From Paracidovorax anthurii (GTDB lineage Bacteria; Pseudomonadota; Gammaproteobacteria; Burkholderiales; Burkholderiaceae_C), in contig NZ_QLTA01000001.1 in assembly GCF_003269065.1 (NCBI RefSeq), forward strand, positions 124,001-188,000: a stretch of 64,000 bases of DNA. The letters run 5' to 3'. The notes under the pieces were generated by a model that had not been told where the DNA came from, searched no databases, and saw only the letters and a program-made list of their open reading frames with translations. The translations under genes were made by a program, and so were the position numbers. This document shows positions 38,979 through 48,301 of the stretch, one piece after another; position 1 is the first letter of the stretch, and each line of letters begins with the position of its first letter.

Positions 38979-40031
38979 ATGCGCGGCGACGCCATCGACC
39001 CGGTGAGGATCTCCCCCGCCTTCTGGGAAGGGGTGCGGCGGGTGGGCGTGGACCCGGCCGCGCTGATCCGCCGCTCTAAGCTGCCGCTCCAGGCCCTCGC
39101 CGAAGGGCGGCGCGTCAAGACCCACCACTACTTCGCCGTCTGGCAGGCGCTGGCGGAAATGGCGGGCGACGCGGGCATCGGCCTCAGGATGGCCGCCGCG
39201 GTGGATGCCTCCGTGATGCCGCCGACCTTCATCATGGCCCAGCATGCCCGCGATCTGCGGGACGCGCTGCGCCGGATCGCGCGCTTCAAGCACCTCTGCG
39301 CGCCAGAGGAAGTCGTGCTGGAGGAAAGCCCGGGGGCCTGCAGCATCGAGGTCCGGTGGCTGCCCACCGGGATACGGCCCCCGGACGACCTGACCGATGC
39401 GGTCCTGGCCGCGCTGCTGCGGCTCGCGCGGCATGGCACGGGGCGCGAGATCCGCGCGCTGCGCGTCGAACTCGCGCGTGCGCAGCCCGCGCACTCCGGG
39501 CACGAGCGGTTCTTCGGCGGCCCCGTGCGGTGGCGCTCCACGGGCAACCGCCTGGTCCTGCACGGCGCGGACCTGGACCTCGCGTTCACGACCTACAACG
39601 CGGACCTGCTGGCCATCCTCACCCCGGCGCTGGAGGCGGAATCCGCGAAGCTGCAAAGCGGCCTCCGGATCGCGGACCGGGTGCGCTGGGTGCTGCACCG
39701 CCTCATGAGCGCCGGACGCCCCGAGGTCGATGCCGTGGCGGCGGAGCTGTCCATGAGCGGCCGGTCGCTGCAGCGGCGGCTGACGGTGGAAGGCGTCACG
39801 TTCCAGTCGCTGCTGCAGGAAACCCGGCAACGGCTGGCGCGGCAGTACCTGCAGGACCCGCAGCTCGACCTGGCCGAAGTGGCGTGCCTGCTGGGCTACG
39901 AGGACGGGAATTCGTTCCACCGGGCCTTCCGGCAGTGGGAGCGGCAGAGCCCGGGCGACTGGCGCGCCCTGGCGCTGGACACGGGGCCGGGCCCGGATCG
40001 GTCCGAAAGAATCGCCCTCAAGCCAGCTTGA
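38979..40031 (+). CDS. AraC family transcriptional regulator
   Basis: 350 residues. The N-terminal domain (about 1-200) resembles the arabinose-binding-like ArgR/OruR group ([39 protein letters not shown]). The C-terminal double helix-turn-helix includes [20 protein letters not shown] and [20 protein letters not shown], with the conserved second-helix Phe-His-Arg-Ala-Phe. It is cotranscribed with the SDR gene, which it may regulate. Its last 14 bases overlap the 3' end of the convergent nagAb gene. Confidence 0.9.
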   Translation: MRGDAIDPVRISPAFWEGVRRVGVDPAALIRRSKLPLQALAEGRRVKTHHYFAVWQALAEMAGDAGIGLRMAAAVDASVMPPTFIMAQHARDLRDALRRIARFKHLCAPEEVVLEESPGACSIEVRWLPTGIRPPDDLTDAVLAALLRLARHGTGREIRALRVELARAQPAHSGHERFFGGPVRWRSTGNRLVLHGADLDLAFTTYNADLLAILTPALEAESAKLQSGLRIADRVRWVLHRLMSAGRPEVDAVAAELSMSGRSLQRRLTVEGVTFQSLLQETRQRLARQYLQDPQLDLAEVACLLGYEDGNSFHRAFRQWERQSPGDWRALALDTGPGPDRSERIALKPA

Positions 40032-40341
40032 GGTACACCCGCCCCTGCTCGACGCGCACCGGATAGGTCCGCACGCCCTGGGTGAGCGGCGCGCACAGCG
40101 CGCTGCCGTCGCGCACGTCGAAGCGGCCCTGGTGCAGCGGGCATTCGATCTCGTGCCCTTCCAGAAAGCCGTCGCACAGCCGCGCGCTTCCGTGGGTGCA
40201 GAGGTTGTCGGTGGCGAAGACCTCGCCGCCCACGGTGTAGAGCGCCACGTCGCGCCCATCCACGTCCACGCCCACCACGTCGTCCTCGGGCAGGTCGCCC
40301 CGCGCGATGGCCTCGGTCCAGCCGGTGTCGGTGTCTTGCAT
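40018..40341 (-). CDS. nagAb: Salicylate 5-hydroxylase, Rieske ferredoxin component
   Basis: 107 residues, a soluble Rieske ferredoxin. The cluster ligands are C-x-H in [12 protein letters not shown] and C-x2-H in [11 protein letters not shown], with the usual spacing. It passes electrons from the NagAa reductase to the NagG/NagH oxygenase. It is the last gene of the nagAa-nagG-nagH-nagAb operon, 11 bp after nagH. Its terminal codons overlap the convergent AraC gene end (40018-40031). A free-standing ferredoxin this size could also serve other ring-hydroxylating oxygenases. Confidence 0.9.
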   Translation of the reverse strand: MQDTDTGWTEAIARGDLPEDDVVGVDVDGRDVALYTVGGEVFATDNLCTHGSARLCDGFLEGHEIECPLHQGRFDVRDGSALCAPLTQGVRTYPVRVEQGRVYLKLA

Positions 40342-40352
40342 GGGGCGTCTCC

Positions 40353-40835
40353 TCAGATGGGGTAGATGATGGAATTCGGGATCATTTCGCTGTCGTAGAT
40401 GCACTGCTTCGACGCGAAGCGCAGGCCCCCGGGCGTGCGCACCACGACGTCGAGGTAGCGCCCCACGTTGAACACGGTGGTCGGCTCCGAGAGCTTGGTG
40501 CGAAAGACGGCGTAGTTCGCCTCGCACTCCCAGCGGCCCTCGCCGGCCGGGCGCACGAGGGGCGCGCCGACCACGTGGCGCTGGTAGTAGGGGTCGTGGA
40601 ACAGCGTTTCGCGGATGCCGTACACGCGGTCGCGGAGCATGCCCTGGCTGTCGAACGACAGCGTGGCCAGCGGCAGGCCGCGCTCGTGGTTCTCGCGCGG
40701 CTGCAGGCGGTACACGCAGTCGTCGGTGAAGAAGCCCGGCCACCGCTCCCACTGCGCGGCGTCGAGCGCGGCGGCGTAGTCGGCATAGAGCTGCTGCAGG
40801 GCGAGGTAGTCGGCGAAGTCGATGGGCGTGGCCAT
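40353..40835 (-). CDS. nagH: Salicylate 5-hydroxylase, small oxygenase subunit
   Basis: 160 residues, beta subunit of an aromatic-ring-hydroxylating oxygenase (SnoaL/NTF2-like cone fold), with [20 protein letters not shown] and the ending [21 protein letters not shown] typical of NagH-like proteins. It has no cofactor; it stabilises the alpha3beta3 oxygenase. The ATG at 40835 lies 5 bp after the nagG stop; an in-frame GTG (40844) overlapping that stop is an alternative. Confidence 0.92.
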   Translation of the reverse strand: MATPIDFADYLALQQLYADYAAALDAAQWERWPGFFTDDCVYRLQPRENHERGLPLATLSFDSQGMLRDRVYGIRETLFHDPYYQRHVVGAPLVRPAGEGRWECEANYAVFRTKLSEPTTVFNVGRYLDVVVRTPGGLRFASKQCIYDSEMIPNSIIYPI

Positions 40836-40840
40836 GGCGT

Positions 40841-42106
40841 TCACTCCTCCGTCTCCATCACGCTGCGCCAATATTCGTACATGCCCCGGATCAGCGTCTC
40901 CGTGACCATGTGGTCGGCGTCGCCCACGTCGCGCCCGCCCAGCTCCACCAGCGCGCGGTGGAAGGGCTTCTGCTCGAAGCCCTGCTGCGAGAACTCGATC
41001 ACCTCGCCGTCGTCGGCCGAGACGAAGCCCGCCGGGCCGAACAGGTTGGCCTGCAGCAGGCGGCGGCGCGTCATGGCCTCGTCGTCGTCCTCGAAGCCGA
41101 AGTGCGTCCACACGAAGTCGAAGGCGTCGTGGCCCACGGGCTGGATGTGGCGCGTGGAGACGCTGTTGACCTGCTGCTGCAGGATCACGCTGGGGAACAG
41201 CGTGGTCATCACGGCCGTGGGGCCGCCCCACCAGGGCTCGGGCACGATGTCGAGGAAGCGCGGGTCCTCCAGTTGCATGCCGGCCTTGAAGCTGGAGACG
41301 TTGGACACGTCGGACTGCTTCTTCGCCTCTCCGCGCGTGGAGACCATCGCGGCGTGGCGGTGGCGCGCATCCATCCGCAGCTCGGACTGGTTGTCGGCGC
41401 GCCAGAGGCCGAAGGTGACGAACCAGGTGTGCAGCAGGCCCGGGTGGTAGGGGTCCTTGATGTTCTCCTGCATCAGCTTCCAGTTGCCGGGGATGCGCTG
41501 GCGGTTGTAGCCCAGGATCTTCAATGCGCGGCCGTCGAAGAGGCGGTCGAAGTAGCGCAGGATCTCGGGGCCCATGAAGTCCTCCAGCGGTTCCACGCCA
41601 TGGTCGAACGAGGCGAACACCACGCCGCCGCGCGCGGCCACCTTCAGCCGCGTGAGGCCGTGCTCCTCCACCTTGAAATCCGCCGGCATGCCGCCGTTCA
41701 CCTTGCCGTCCTGCTTCACGCCCCGGCGGAAGGGCACGCCCTGCAGCGCGCCGTCGAGGCGGTAGTTCCACTGGTGGTAGGGGCAGACGAATTCCTTGCG
41801 GTTGCCGTGCCGCTCGCGGCAAAAGCGCATGCCCCGGTGCGCGCAGACGTTTTCCACCACGTGCAGCTGCATGTCCTCGCCGCGCACCAGGATCACCGAG
41901 CGCTCGCCGATCGCCGTGCGCTTGAAGTCGCCCGGGTTCGGCACCTCAGCCTCCAGCCCCACGTAGCACCAGTGGCCGCGGTAGAAAAAGCGCTCCAGCT
42001 CCCGGCGGTAGAGGTCTTCGCTGGTGTAGGCCAGGAAGGGCACGCGGCTCGTGCCCTCGGACTCCCAGGCGGGCCGGATCGGGAACACCGGTTGGGGTGC
42101 GTTCAT
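40841..42106 (-). CDS. nagG: Salicylate 5-hydroxylase, large oxygenase subunit
   Basis: 421 residues. The Rieske centre is in [10 protein letters not shown] and FVCPYHQW (C-x-H, C-x2-H). The mononuclear iron site is the [10 protein letters not shown] helix (two His), with a distal Asp expected. The sequence around [20 protein letters not shown] and the neighbours match NagG of Ralstonia U2, which converts salicylate to gentisate. The start at 42106 is set by the AAGGAGACAAACC ribosome site. Among related oxygenases (for example anthranilate or terephthalate types), the nag gene order and adjacent gentisate genes favour salicylate. Confidence 0.93.
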   Translation of the reverse strand: MNAPQPVFPIRPAWESEGTSRVPFLAYTSEDLYRRELERFFYRGHWCYVGLEAEVPNPGDFKRTAIGERSVILVRGEDMQLHVVENVCAHRGMRFCRERHGNRKEFVCPYHQWNYRLDGALQGVPFRRGVKQDGKVNGGMPADFKVEEHGLTRLKVAARGGVVFASFDHGVEPLEDFMGPEILRYFDRLFDGRALKILGYNRQRIPGNWKLMQENIKDPYHPGLLHTWFVTFGLWRADNQSELRMDARHRHAAMVSTRGEAKKQSDVSNVSSFKAGMQLEDPRFLDIVPEPWWGGPTAVMTTLFPSVILQQQVNSVSTRHIQPVGHDAFDFVWTHFGFEDDDEAMTRRRLLQANLFGPAGFVSADDGEVIEFSQQGFEQKPFHRALVELGGRDVGDADHMVTETLIRGMYEYWRSVMETEE

Positions 42107-42208
42107 GGTTTGTCTCCTTGTGGTGGTGGGGTGTGTCTTTTGTGGAACCGGCGCTGCGCTTCCCGTCCGATGGCCGCGGAGCAAGCCATGCCAGCGGACG
42201 CCGTGGCA

Positions 42209-43198
42209 TCACGCGGCAACGCTGGCGTAGAAGGCGTCGGCATGGATGTGCGCGGGGTCGATGCCGCGCTGGCGCGCGAGCAGCGATGCGGCCTCGACCA
42301 TCGGCGGCGAGCCGCACAGGTAGGCCCGCCAGCCGCGCAGGTCGCGCCAGTCCTGCGCGATCGCCTCGGTGACGAGGCCCGGGCGCTGCCCCGGCGCCGG
42401 GTGGCCCCCGGCCACCACCGCATGCACGTGCAGGTTGCCGTGGTCGCGCCGCAGCGCTTCGAGCCACGGCAGGCCATAGACGTCACGCGGCGAGCGCGCC
42501 CCGCAATAGACGTGGATGGGGTTGCGCATGCCGCCCTCCAGCGCGCCGCGCACGATGGAGAGGATGGGCGCGAGCCCCGTGCCGCCGGCCACGCAGAGCA
42601 TCGGGCCGTCGTGCCGGCGGCGCAGGTAGGCCGAGCCGAGCGGGCCGCTCACGCGCACGGCGTCACCCACGGCCAGCGCGTTCGCCACGTGCTCCGAGGC
42701 CTGCCCGCCCGCGACGAGGCGCACGTGGAACTCCAGCTCGCCGTCGCCCGCAAGGCCGGCCATCGAGTAGGGGCGCACGAGGCCGGGGCCGAACTGCAGG
42801 TGGGCGTACTGGCCCGGCGAGAACTCCAGCGGCTTGGCTGGCTTCAGGCGCAGGCGCCGGATGTCGTGGGTGAGCGTTTCGATGGCCACCACGGCGGCCT
42901 TGAGGATGCGCGCGGGGTGCACCACCACCTCGTCGGGCTCGGGGATTTCGATGGTGCAGGACTCGCTGAGCACCGTCTGGCAGGCGAGCACGGTCTCTTC
43001 GTCGCCCTCGCTCGGGCGGCGCATGGCGCGGCCCGTGTCGAGCACGTCGCCGGAGAGCACCTTGCAGCGGCAGGTGCCGCAGCGGCCGGCCATGCAGCTA
43101 TAGGAAACGGGGATCTGGTGCTCTCGCAGCACCTCCAGGAGATTGGCGCCCGCCGGTGCGGAAAGCACGCGGCCGAGCGGCTGGATGCGCAGTTCCAT
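42209..43198 (-). CDS. nagAa: Salicylate 5-hydroxylase, ferredoxin reductase component
   Basis: 329 residues. An N-terminal plant-type [2Fe-2S] domain has C-x4-C-x2-C in [12 protein letters not shown] and the fourth Cys in VLACQT. An FAD domain with [20 protein letters not shown] and an NAD domain with [17 protein letters not shown] follow. It is the first gene of the oxygenase operon, divergent from nagR. In strain U2 the same reductase serves naphthalene dioxygenase; no naphthalene dioxygenase subunits (nagAc, nagAd) are present here. Confidence 0.93.
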   Translation of the reverse strand: MELRIQPLGRVLSAPAGANLLEVLREHQIPVSYSCMAGRCGTCRCKVLSGDVLDTGRAMRRPSEGDEETVLACQTVLSESCTIEIPEPDEVVVHPARILKAAVVAIETLTHDIRRLRLKPAKPLEFSPGQYAHLQFGPGLVRPYSMAGLAGDGELEFHVRLVAGGQASEHVANALAVGDAVRVSGPLGSAYLRRRHDGPMLCVAGGTGLAPILSIVRGALEGGMRNPIHVYCGARSPRDVYGLPWLEALRRDHGNLHVHAVVAGGHPAPGQRPGLVTEAIAQDWRDLRGWRAYLCGSPPMVEAASLLARQRGIDPAHIHADAFYASVAA

Positions 43199-43215
43199 CG
43201 TGGTTGTCTCGGTTT

Positions 43216-43300
43216 CGTTGGAGTTGTGGAGCGCATCATTCCAACGATCCTGACATCAGCCAATAGAATGGCATGAATACACCTTATCACTGCAATCAAT
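43216..43300. promoter_or_regulatory. nagR-nagAa divergent promoter region
   Basis: The 115-bp gap between the divergent genes holds a perfect CGTTGGA-N17-TCCAACG inverted repeat (43216-43246) close to the nagAa start. On the minus strand ATTCATGCC (43278-43270) resembles the first half of the NahR/NagR-type box ATTCACGCT, in an AT-rich segment where NagR would be expected to bind. Confidence 0.5.
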
Positions 43301-43313
43301 ACAGGTGCCGCGC

Positions 43314-44222
43314 ATGGAGCTGGAAGACATCGACCTGAACCTGCTGGTGGTCTTCCAGCAATTGCTCGTCACGCGGCGAGTCTCCAGGGTGGCCGAAAAC
43401 CTGGGCCTCACGCAGCCGGCGGTGAGCAATGCGCTGGCGCGGCTGCGCAAGCTGCTGGGCGACGAGCTGTTCCTGCGCACGCCGGGCGGCATGGAGCCCA
43501 CGCCCTACGCGGAGCAACTGGCCGAATCGGTGTCGTACGCGCTGGCGATGATCCACGGCGCGCTGAACCACCGGGCGGGGTTCGACCCGCTCACGAGCCA
43601 GCGCGTGTTCAAGGTGGGCATGACCGACATCGGCGAGATCTATTTCCTGCCGCGCCTGCTGGAGCGCCTGGCGCGCGACGCCCCCGGCGTGCGGCTGAGC
43701 ACAGTGCGCAGCACCGCCGTGAACCTCAAGGAGGCGATGGAATCGGGCGCGGTGGACCTCGCCATCGGCCTGCTGCCGCAGCTCAAGGCAGGGTTCTTCC
43801 AGCGGCGGCTGTTCCGCCAGCCCTATGTGTGCCTGTTCCGCCAGGGGCACCGCCTCGACAGGCGCCGCATCACCCTGGCCGATTTCTCGCGCGCCGGGCA
43901 CGTGGTGGTGGTGTCGGAGGGCACGGGCCACGGCAAGGTGGACGAGCTGCTGGAGCGCATGGGCATCGCGCGCGACGTGCGGCTGACGGTGCCGCACTTC
44001 GTGGCCATCGGCCACATCCTGCAGGCCACGCAGCTGGTGGCCACGGTGCCCGAGAAGCTGGCGCAGGGCCTGGCGCAGCCCTTCGGCCTGGCCTGGGGCG
44101 CGCACCCGGCCAAGCTGCCGCAGGTGGCCATCAACCTGTTCTGGCACACCAAGTTCCACCGCGACCCGGCCAGCCAGTGGCTGCGCGGGCTGATGGTGGA
44201 GATGTTCGCCGAGTCCCAATGA
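43314..44222 (+). CDS. nagR: LysR-type salicylate-responsive regulator NagR/DntR-like
   Basis: 302 residues. The sequence MELEDIDLNLLVVFQQLLV, then RVSRVAENLGLTQPAVSNAL and TPGGMEPTPYAEQLAE follows NahR/NagR/DntR closely, as does MTDIGEIYFLPRLLERL in the effector domain, where DntR binds salicylate. ATG at 43314 is preceded by AGGTG; a GTG at 43305 is possible. It is divergent from nagAa, as in known nag operons, and should activate the hydroxylase genes with salicylate. Confidence 0.92.
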   Translation: MELEDIDLNLLVVFQQLLVTRRVSRVAENLGLTQPAVSNALARLRKLLGDELFLRTPGGMEPTPYAEQLAESVSYALAMIHGALNHRAGFDPLTSQRVFKVGMTDIGEIYFLPRLLERLARDAPGVRLSTVRSTAVNLKEAMESGAVDLAIGLLPQLKAGFFQRRLFRQPYVCLFRQGHRLDRRRITLADFSRAGHVVVVSEGTGHGKVDELLERMGIARDVRLTVPHFVAIGHILQATQLVATVPEKLAQGLAQPFGLAWGAHPAKLPQVAINLFWHTKFHRDPASQWLRGLMVEMFAESQ

Positions 44223-44264
44223 CCCTAGTGCCCGCCGTGGCGCCCGGGGGCGGGCGCGGCGCAA

Positions 44265-45593
44265 TCAGCCCGCGCCGCGCCGGATGCGGCCGAGCGCGAA
44301 CACCGCCGCGGCCGCCAGCAGCGCCGGCACCGCCGCCGCGAGGATGATGGACGAGGCCGGCCAAGCCGCGGCCAGGAACGCGCCGCCCGCCAGCGGCCCC
44401 ACGATGGCGCCGATGCGGCCCACGCCCAGCGCCCAGCCCACGCCGGTGGCGCGGATGTGGGTGGGGTAGATCGAGGCCGCGAGCGCGTTGCAGCCGATCT
44501 GCGCGCCCACCACGCCGAAGCCCGAGAGCGCCGCGCCCGCCAGCAGCCCGCCGAGGTTCTGCCCGCTGAAGGCGATGAGCGCGATGAAGCCGGCCGATGC
44601 CGCGTAGGCCGCGCCCAGCACCGCATAGGGGCTGAAACGGTCGATGAGGCGGCCGAGCACGAGCGCGCCCGCCACGCCGCCCAGGTTGAGCATGGCGGTG
44701 GAGAGGATGGCCTTCTCCAGCGGCAGGCCCGCGCCCTTGAGCAGCGTGGGCAGCCAGTTGACGAGGAAGTACATGACCAGCAGGTTCATGAAGAACGCCA
44801 GCCACAGCAGCGCGGTGGTGGGCAGGCGCCCGTGGCGGAACAGCTCGAACACCGAGAAGCCCGCCCCCGCGCCCCCCGCCTCGCCGCGCAGACCCGCCAT
44901 GACGGTGGCCGGGTCCTCGCCGGGATAGGCGCGGCGCACGATGGGCTCGTAGCGCGCGGGCGCGGCGCCGCTCGCGGCCAGGTAGCGCAGCGACTCGGGC
45001 AGCATGGCCGCCAGCACGGGCAGCAGCAGCAGCGGCAGCACGCCGCCCAGCACGAACACCGCGTGCCAGTCGTAGCGCGCGATGAGCCAGCTCGACACGA
45101 GCCCGCCCAGCGTGGAGCCCAGCGGGAAGCCGCAGAACATCACCGTGACCAGCGTGGCGCGCAGGCGCTGCGGCGCGTATTCGCTGGTGAGGGCGATGAT
45201 GTTGGGCATGGCCGCGCCCAGGCCCACGCCGGTGACGAAGCGGTAGGCCAGCAGCTCGGTCATGCTCGTGGCCCAGGCGGTGAGCAGCGCGAACAGGCCG
45301 AAGATGAAGGTGGACAGCAGGATGATCTTCTTGCGGCCCCAGCGGTCGGCGGCGGGGCTCAGGATGAAGGCGCCGGCCATCAGCCCGAAGAGGCCCACGG
45401 CGAAGATGGGCCCGAAGTCCGAGGGCTTGAGCCCCCAGTCCTCCGCGATGCGCGGGGCCACGTAGGCGATGGACTGGGTGTCGAAGCCGTCGAGCATGGC
45501 GACGATGGCGCACAGCAGCGTCACGTGGAACTGCAGCGGCCCGAACGCGGACCGGTCGGCCACGGAGGCGCCGGCGGTGAGGGGGATGGTCAT
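44265..45593 (-). CDS. Aromatic acid:H+ symporter (AAHS family MFS), probable gentisate or salicylate uptake
   Basis: 442 residues, 12 membrane helices. The family signature is in LDGFDTQSIAYVAPRIAEDW (first helix with the essential Asp), with the MFS loop ADRWGRKKIILLST and the second-half loop GRLIDRFSPYAVL. These are features of the aromatic acid:H+ symporters such as PcaK, BenK and GenK. It is the last gene of the gentisate operon (70 bp after the isomerase gene), so it probably imports gentisate, salicylate or a hydroxybenzoate. It converges on nagR. Confidence 0.88.
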   Translation of the reverse strand: MTIPLTAGASVADRSAFGPLQFHVTLLCAIVAMLDGFDTQSIAYVAPRIAEDWGLKPSDFGPIFAVGLFGLMAGAFILSPAADRWGRKKIILLSTFIFGLFALLTAWATSMTELLAYRFVTGVGLGAAMPNIIALTSEYAPQRLRATLVTVMFCGFPLGSTLGGLVSSWLIARYDWHAVFVLGGVLPLLLLPVLAAMLPESLRYLAASGAAPARYEPIVRRAYPGEDPATVMAGLRGEAGGAGAGFSVFELFRHGRLPTTALLWLAFFMNLLVMYFLVNWLPTLLKGAGLPLEKAILSTAMLNLGGVAGALVLGRLIDRFSPYAVLGAAYAASAGFIALIAFSGQNLGGLLAGAALSGFGVVGAQIGCNALAASIYPTHIRATGVGWALGVGRIGAIVGPLAGGAFLAAAWPASSIILAAAVPALLAAAAVFALGRIRRGAG

Positions 45594-45663
45594 GGTTGTC
45601 TCGCTCCTGTTTTTTCTGTCGCTCTCCCGCGGGATGCCGGGCCCCGGGGCGGGCCCTGCGCCG

Positions 45664-46302
45664 TCACGGCTGGTGGTCGGGCTGCGCCTGCGGCCGCGCC
45701 GCGATGAAGGCCGGGTGGCCGCCGGCATGCGCGTGCACCGCCATCACGCGCGCGTAGGGCGCCAGGTCGCAGCCCGCGCGCAGCGCGTTGGCCACCTGCG
45801 GGACCAGGCACACGTCGGCGGCCGTGGGCTGGTCGCCGAAGCACCAGGGGCCGTGGCCATCGCGCTCCAGCAGGCGCTCCACGGCCGTGAAGCCCTCGGC
45901 CACCCAGTGCGCGTACCACGCGTCCTTCTGTGCCGCCGTGAGCCCCAGCGGGCCCTGCAGGTACTTCAGGATGCGCAGGTTGTTGACGGGGTGCATGTCG
46001 CACGCGATCGCGTGGGCCAGCTCCAGCACGCGCGCGCGCAGCCGGGGCTCCAGCGGGATCAGGCGCGGCTCGGGCACGCGCTGGTCGAGGTAGTCGAGGA
46101 TGGCCATCGATTGCCCGAGGGCGAAGCCGTCGTCCACCAGCGTGGGCACGGACCGCGAGGGGTTGAGCCCCGCGTAGTCCCCGGCGCGGTGCGCGCCCGC
46201 GCGGATGTCCACCCCGTGGTATTGCGCGTCCAGCCCCTTGAGGGCCAGCGCGATGCGCACCCGGTACGAGGTGGAGCTGTTGAAGAAGCTGTAGAGCTGC
46301 AT
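45664..46302 (-). CDS. nagL: Maleylpyruvate isomerase (glutathione-dependent, zeta-class GST fold)
   Basis: 212 residues. The glutathione site SFFNSSTSYRVRIAL (SSTSYRVR with the reactive Ser) opens the thioredoxin-like domain, and QSMAILDYLDQR gives the second glutathione contact. The all-helical C-terminal domain contains the family pattern HPVNNLRILKYL. It isomerises maleylpyruvate to fumarylpyruvate after gentisate ring opening. Gene order dioxygenase-hydrolase-isomerase fits NagIKL; a maleylacetoacetate isomerase is the close alternative by sequence alone. 14 bp from the hydrolase gene. Confidence 0.9.
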   Translation of the reverse strand: MQLYSFFNSSTSYRVRIALALKGLDAQYHGVDIRAGAHRAGDYAGLNPSRSVPTLVDDGFALGQSMAILDYLDQRVPEPRLIPLEPRLRARVLELAHAIACDMHPVNNLRILKYLQGPLGLTAAQKDAWYAHWVAEGFTAVERLLERDGHGPWCFGDQPTAADVCLVPQVANALRAGCDLAPYARVMAVHAHAGGHPAFIAARPQAQPDHQP

Positions 46303-46316
46303 GCCGCGGTGCTCCG

Positions 46317-47015
46317 TCAGGCGATCTCGGCGCGCAGCTCGCCCAGGCGGTCCACGCCCACGGCCAGGCGGTCGCCGCGCGCCACGGCGCCCACGCCCTC
46401 GGGGGTGCCGGTGTAGACCAGGTCGCCCGGCTCCAGGCGGAAGTAGGTGGAGAGATCGGCGATGGTCTCGGCCACCGACCAGATGAGGTGCGACACGTCG
46501 CTGCGCTGGCGGTCGGCGCCGTTCACGGTGAGCCAGATGCCGGCCTGCGCGAAGTGGCCCACGTCGCTGGCGCGGTGGATCGGGCCGATGGGCGCCGACT
46601 GGTCGAAGGCCTTGCCGATCTCCCAGGGCCGGCCCATCTCGCGCATCTCCATCTGGCGGTCGCGGCGCGTCATGTCCAGGCCCACGGCATAGCCCCAGGC
46701 GTGGTCCAGCGCCGTGGCCACCGGGATGTCGCTGCCGCCCCGGCCGATGGCCACGACCAGCTCGGCCTCGTAGTGGTAGTTGCCGGTGCGCGGCGGGTAG
46801 GCGAGCCGCAGCGTCTCGCCCGGGGCCACGGGCACGACCGCGTCGGCGGGCTTGCAGAAGAAGAAGGGCGGCTCGCGGTCGGGGTCGAAGCCCATCTCGC
46901 GCGCGTGGGCGGCGTAGTTGCGGCCCACGCAGTACACGCGGCGGACGGCGAAATGGTCGCCCGTGCCGGCGACGGGCACGGCGACGGGGGCGGGCGCGGG
47001 GAAGACGAAGGCCAT
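46317..47015 (-). CDS. nagK: Fumarylpyruvate hydrolase (FAH family)
   Basis: 232 residues, one fumarylacetoacetate hydrolase domain. The opening VRRVYCVGRNYAAHAREMG carries the catalytic region; the metal site has the E-x-E pair in YHYEAELVVAIG and Asp in VGLDMTRRDRQ; the end TGTPEGVGAVARGD is typical. It splits fumarylpyruvate into fumarate and pyruvate, the final step of the gentisate route. It sits between the dioxygenase (50 bp) and isomerase genes. Confidence 0.92.
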   Translation of the reverse strand: MAFVFPAPAPVAVPVAGTGDHFAVRRVYCVGRNYAAHAREMGFDPDREPPFFFCKPADAVVPVAPGETLRLAYPPRTGNYHYEAELVVAIGRGGSDIPVATALDHAWGYAVGLDMTRRDRQMEMREMGRPWEIGKAFDQSAPIGPIHRASDVGHFAQAGIWLTVNGADRQRSDVSHLIWSVAETIADLSTYFRLEPGDLVYTGTPEGVGAVARGDRLAVGVDRLGELRAEIA

Positions 47016-47065
47016 GGTTCTTTTGCTTTCTGTTTCAGGGGATGACGATGGGGAACGGATGGTGT

Positions 47066-48139
47066 TCAGGCGCGCTCTTCGCGCAGCAGGCCGAGCGCCG
47101 CCTGCACGGGGCGGTCGGAGTAGCTGAAGAGCACCGCGTCCTGCGTGGCGGCGAGCTGCACCGGCGCCCACGAGGGCACGACGAAGGTGTCGCGCGGGCC
47201 GAACTGGAAGGTCTGCTCGCCGATGCGCGCCGTGCCCTGGCCCTCGACCACGCTGAAGACGGTGGCGTCGGTGCTGCGCCAGGTGCGGCCCTGGAAGCCC
47301 GCGGGCAGGAGCTGCAGGAAGGTGGCCATGGTGGGCATGGGCCAGCCGCCCGTGGCGGGGTTGGCGTAGCGCAGCTTCACGCCGTCCCATGCGTCCAGCT
47401 CGCCCTGGCGGAAGAGCTGGTCCAGCGCCTCGCGGCTGCGCTCGTAGGGGTAGCTGAAGAGCGGCGATGCCGGGTCGGCCGCGCGGTGCCGCACGGGCAC
47501 CATGGCATGGCCGAAGGCGGCGAGGCTGCGGCCCTCGGGCCGCGCGAGCGGCTGCACGGCCTGCGGATAGTTCTCGGCGAAGCCCGCGTCCAGGGACCGG
47601 ACCAGCGGGATGTCCAGCCCGTCGAGCCACACCACGGGCTCGCCGCCCTCCTCCACCGTCGGGTTGCCGTGGTCGTGCCAGGTCCACGAGGGCGTGATGA
47701 TGAAATCGCCCGGGCGCATGGTGGTGCGCTCGCCGTTCACCGCCGTGTAGGCGCCCCGCCCCTCGACGATGAAGCGCAGCGCCGACTGCGTGTGGCGGTG
47801 GCTGGGCGCGACCTCGCCGGGCAGGATGAGCTGCAGCCCGGCGTAGAGCGTGGAGGTGATGCTGGCGCGGCCCGCGAGCCCCGGGTTCTCCAGGATCAGC
47901 ACGCGGCGCACGGCCTCCTCGGCGCTGATGACCTCGCCGGCCTGCATCACCAGCGGGCGCACGTCCTCGTACCGCCAGAGGGCCGCCACGGCCTGGGGCC
48001 GGGGCTCGCGCGGCACCAGGCTGTGCAGCGATTCCCACAGCGGGGCGAGGCCCTGGCGGGCGATGCGGTCGTAGTAGGCCTGCCGGTCGGGGCGGGCCCC
48101 GGCCTGCGCCGCCGGGGGGGAAAGGGTGGTGGCATCCAT
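47066..48139 (-). CDS. nagI: Gentisate 1,2-dioxygenase
   Basis: 357 residues, two cupin domains. The N-terminal cupin holds the iron ligands in [16 protein letters not shown] (two His) and the later His in [10 protein letters not shown]. The second cupin ([18 protein letters not shown]) lacks a full ligand set. It cleaves gentisate between C1 and C2 to maleylpyruvate. The ATG at 48139 has AGGAGACAAGGC upstream; 12 extra residues from an upstream start lack support. First gene of a four-gene operon with nagK, nagL and the transporter. Confidence 0.94.
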   Translation of the reverse strand: MDATTLSPPAAQAGARPDRQAYYDRIARQGLAPLWESLHSLVPREPRPQAVAALWRYEDVRPLVMQAGEVISAEEAVRRVLILENPGLAGRASITSTLYAGLQLILPGEVAPSHRHTQSALRFIVEGRGAYTAVNGERTTMRPGDFIITPSWTWHDHGNPTVEEGGEPVVWLDGLDIPLVRSLDAGFAENYPQAVQPLARPEGRSLAAFGHAMVPVRHRAADPASPLFSYPYERSREALDQLFRQGELDAWDGVKLRYANPATGGWPMPTMATFLQLLPAGFQGRTWRSTDATVFSVVEGQGTARIGEQTFQFGPRDTFVVPSWAPVQLAATQDAVLFSYSDRPVQAALGLLREERA

Positions 48140-48258
48140 GCCTTGTCTCCTGTCTCTGGGGGATTCCCATGCCATGGGCCCTTCTTGCGGGGCCGTGCAT
48201 GGCGCGATGGGCGGATTATTCGAAGGCAGGGATAGTCCGTAAAATCATTTTTTGGTCT

Positions 48259-48278
48259 TATCCATATATTTCCGGATA
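48259..48278. promoter_or_regulatory. Operator-like dyad between nagI and the second LysR gene
   Basis: TATCC-N10-GGATA inverted repeat in the only AT-rich part of the 162-bp divergent gap, 23 bp before the LysR ATG. It is a candidate site for that regulator. Confidence 0.5.
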
Positions 48279-48301
48279 TAGCCATCTTTCCCCCACCCCC
48301 C

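Noticed and set aside
40018-43198. Naphthalene or nitrotoluene dioxygenase locus
   Set aside because: The reductase and ferredoxin also serve such enzymes in other strains, but the only oxygenase subunits present are NagG/NagH-like and the gentisate genes are adjacent.
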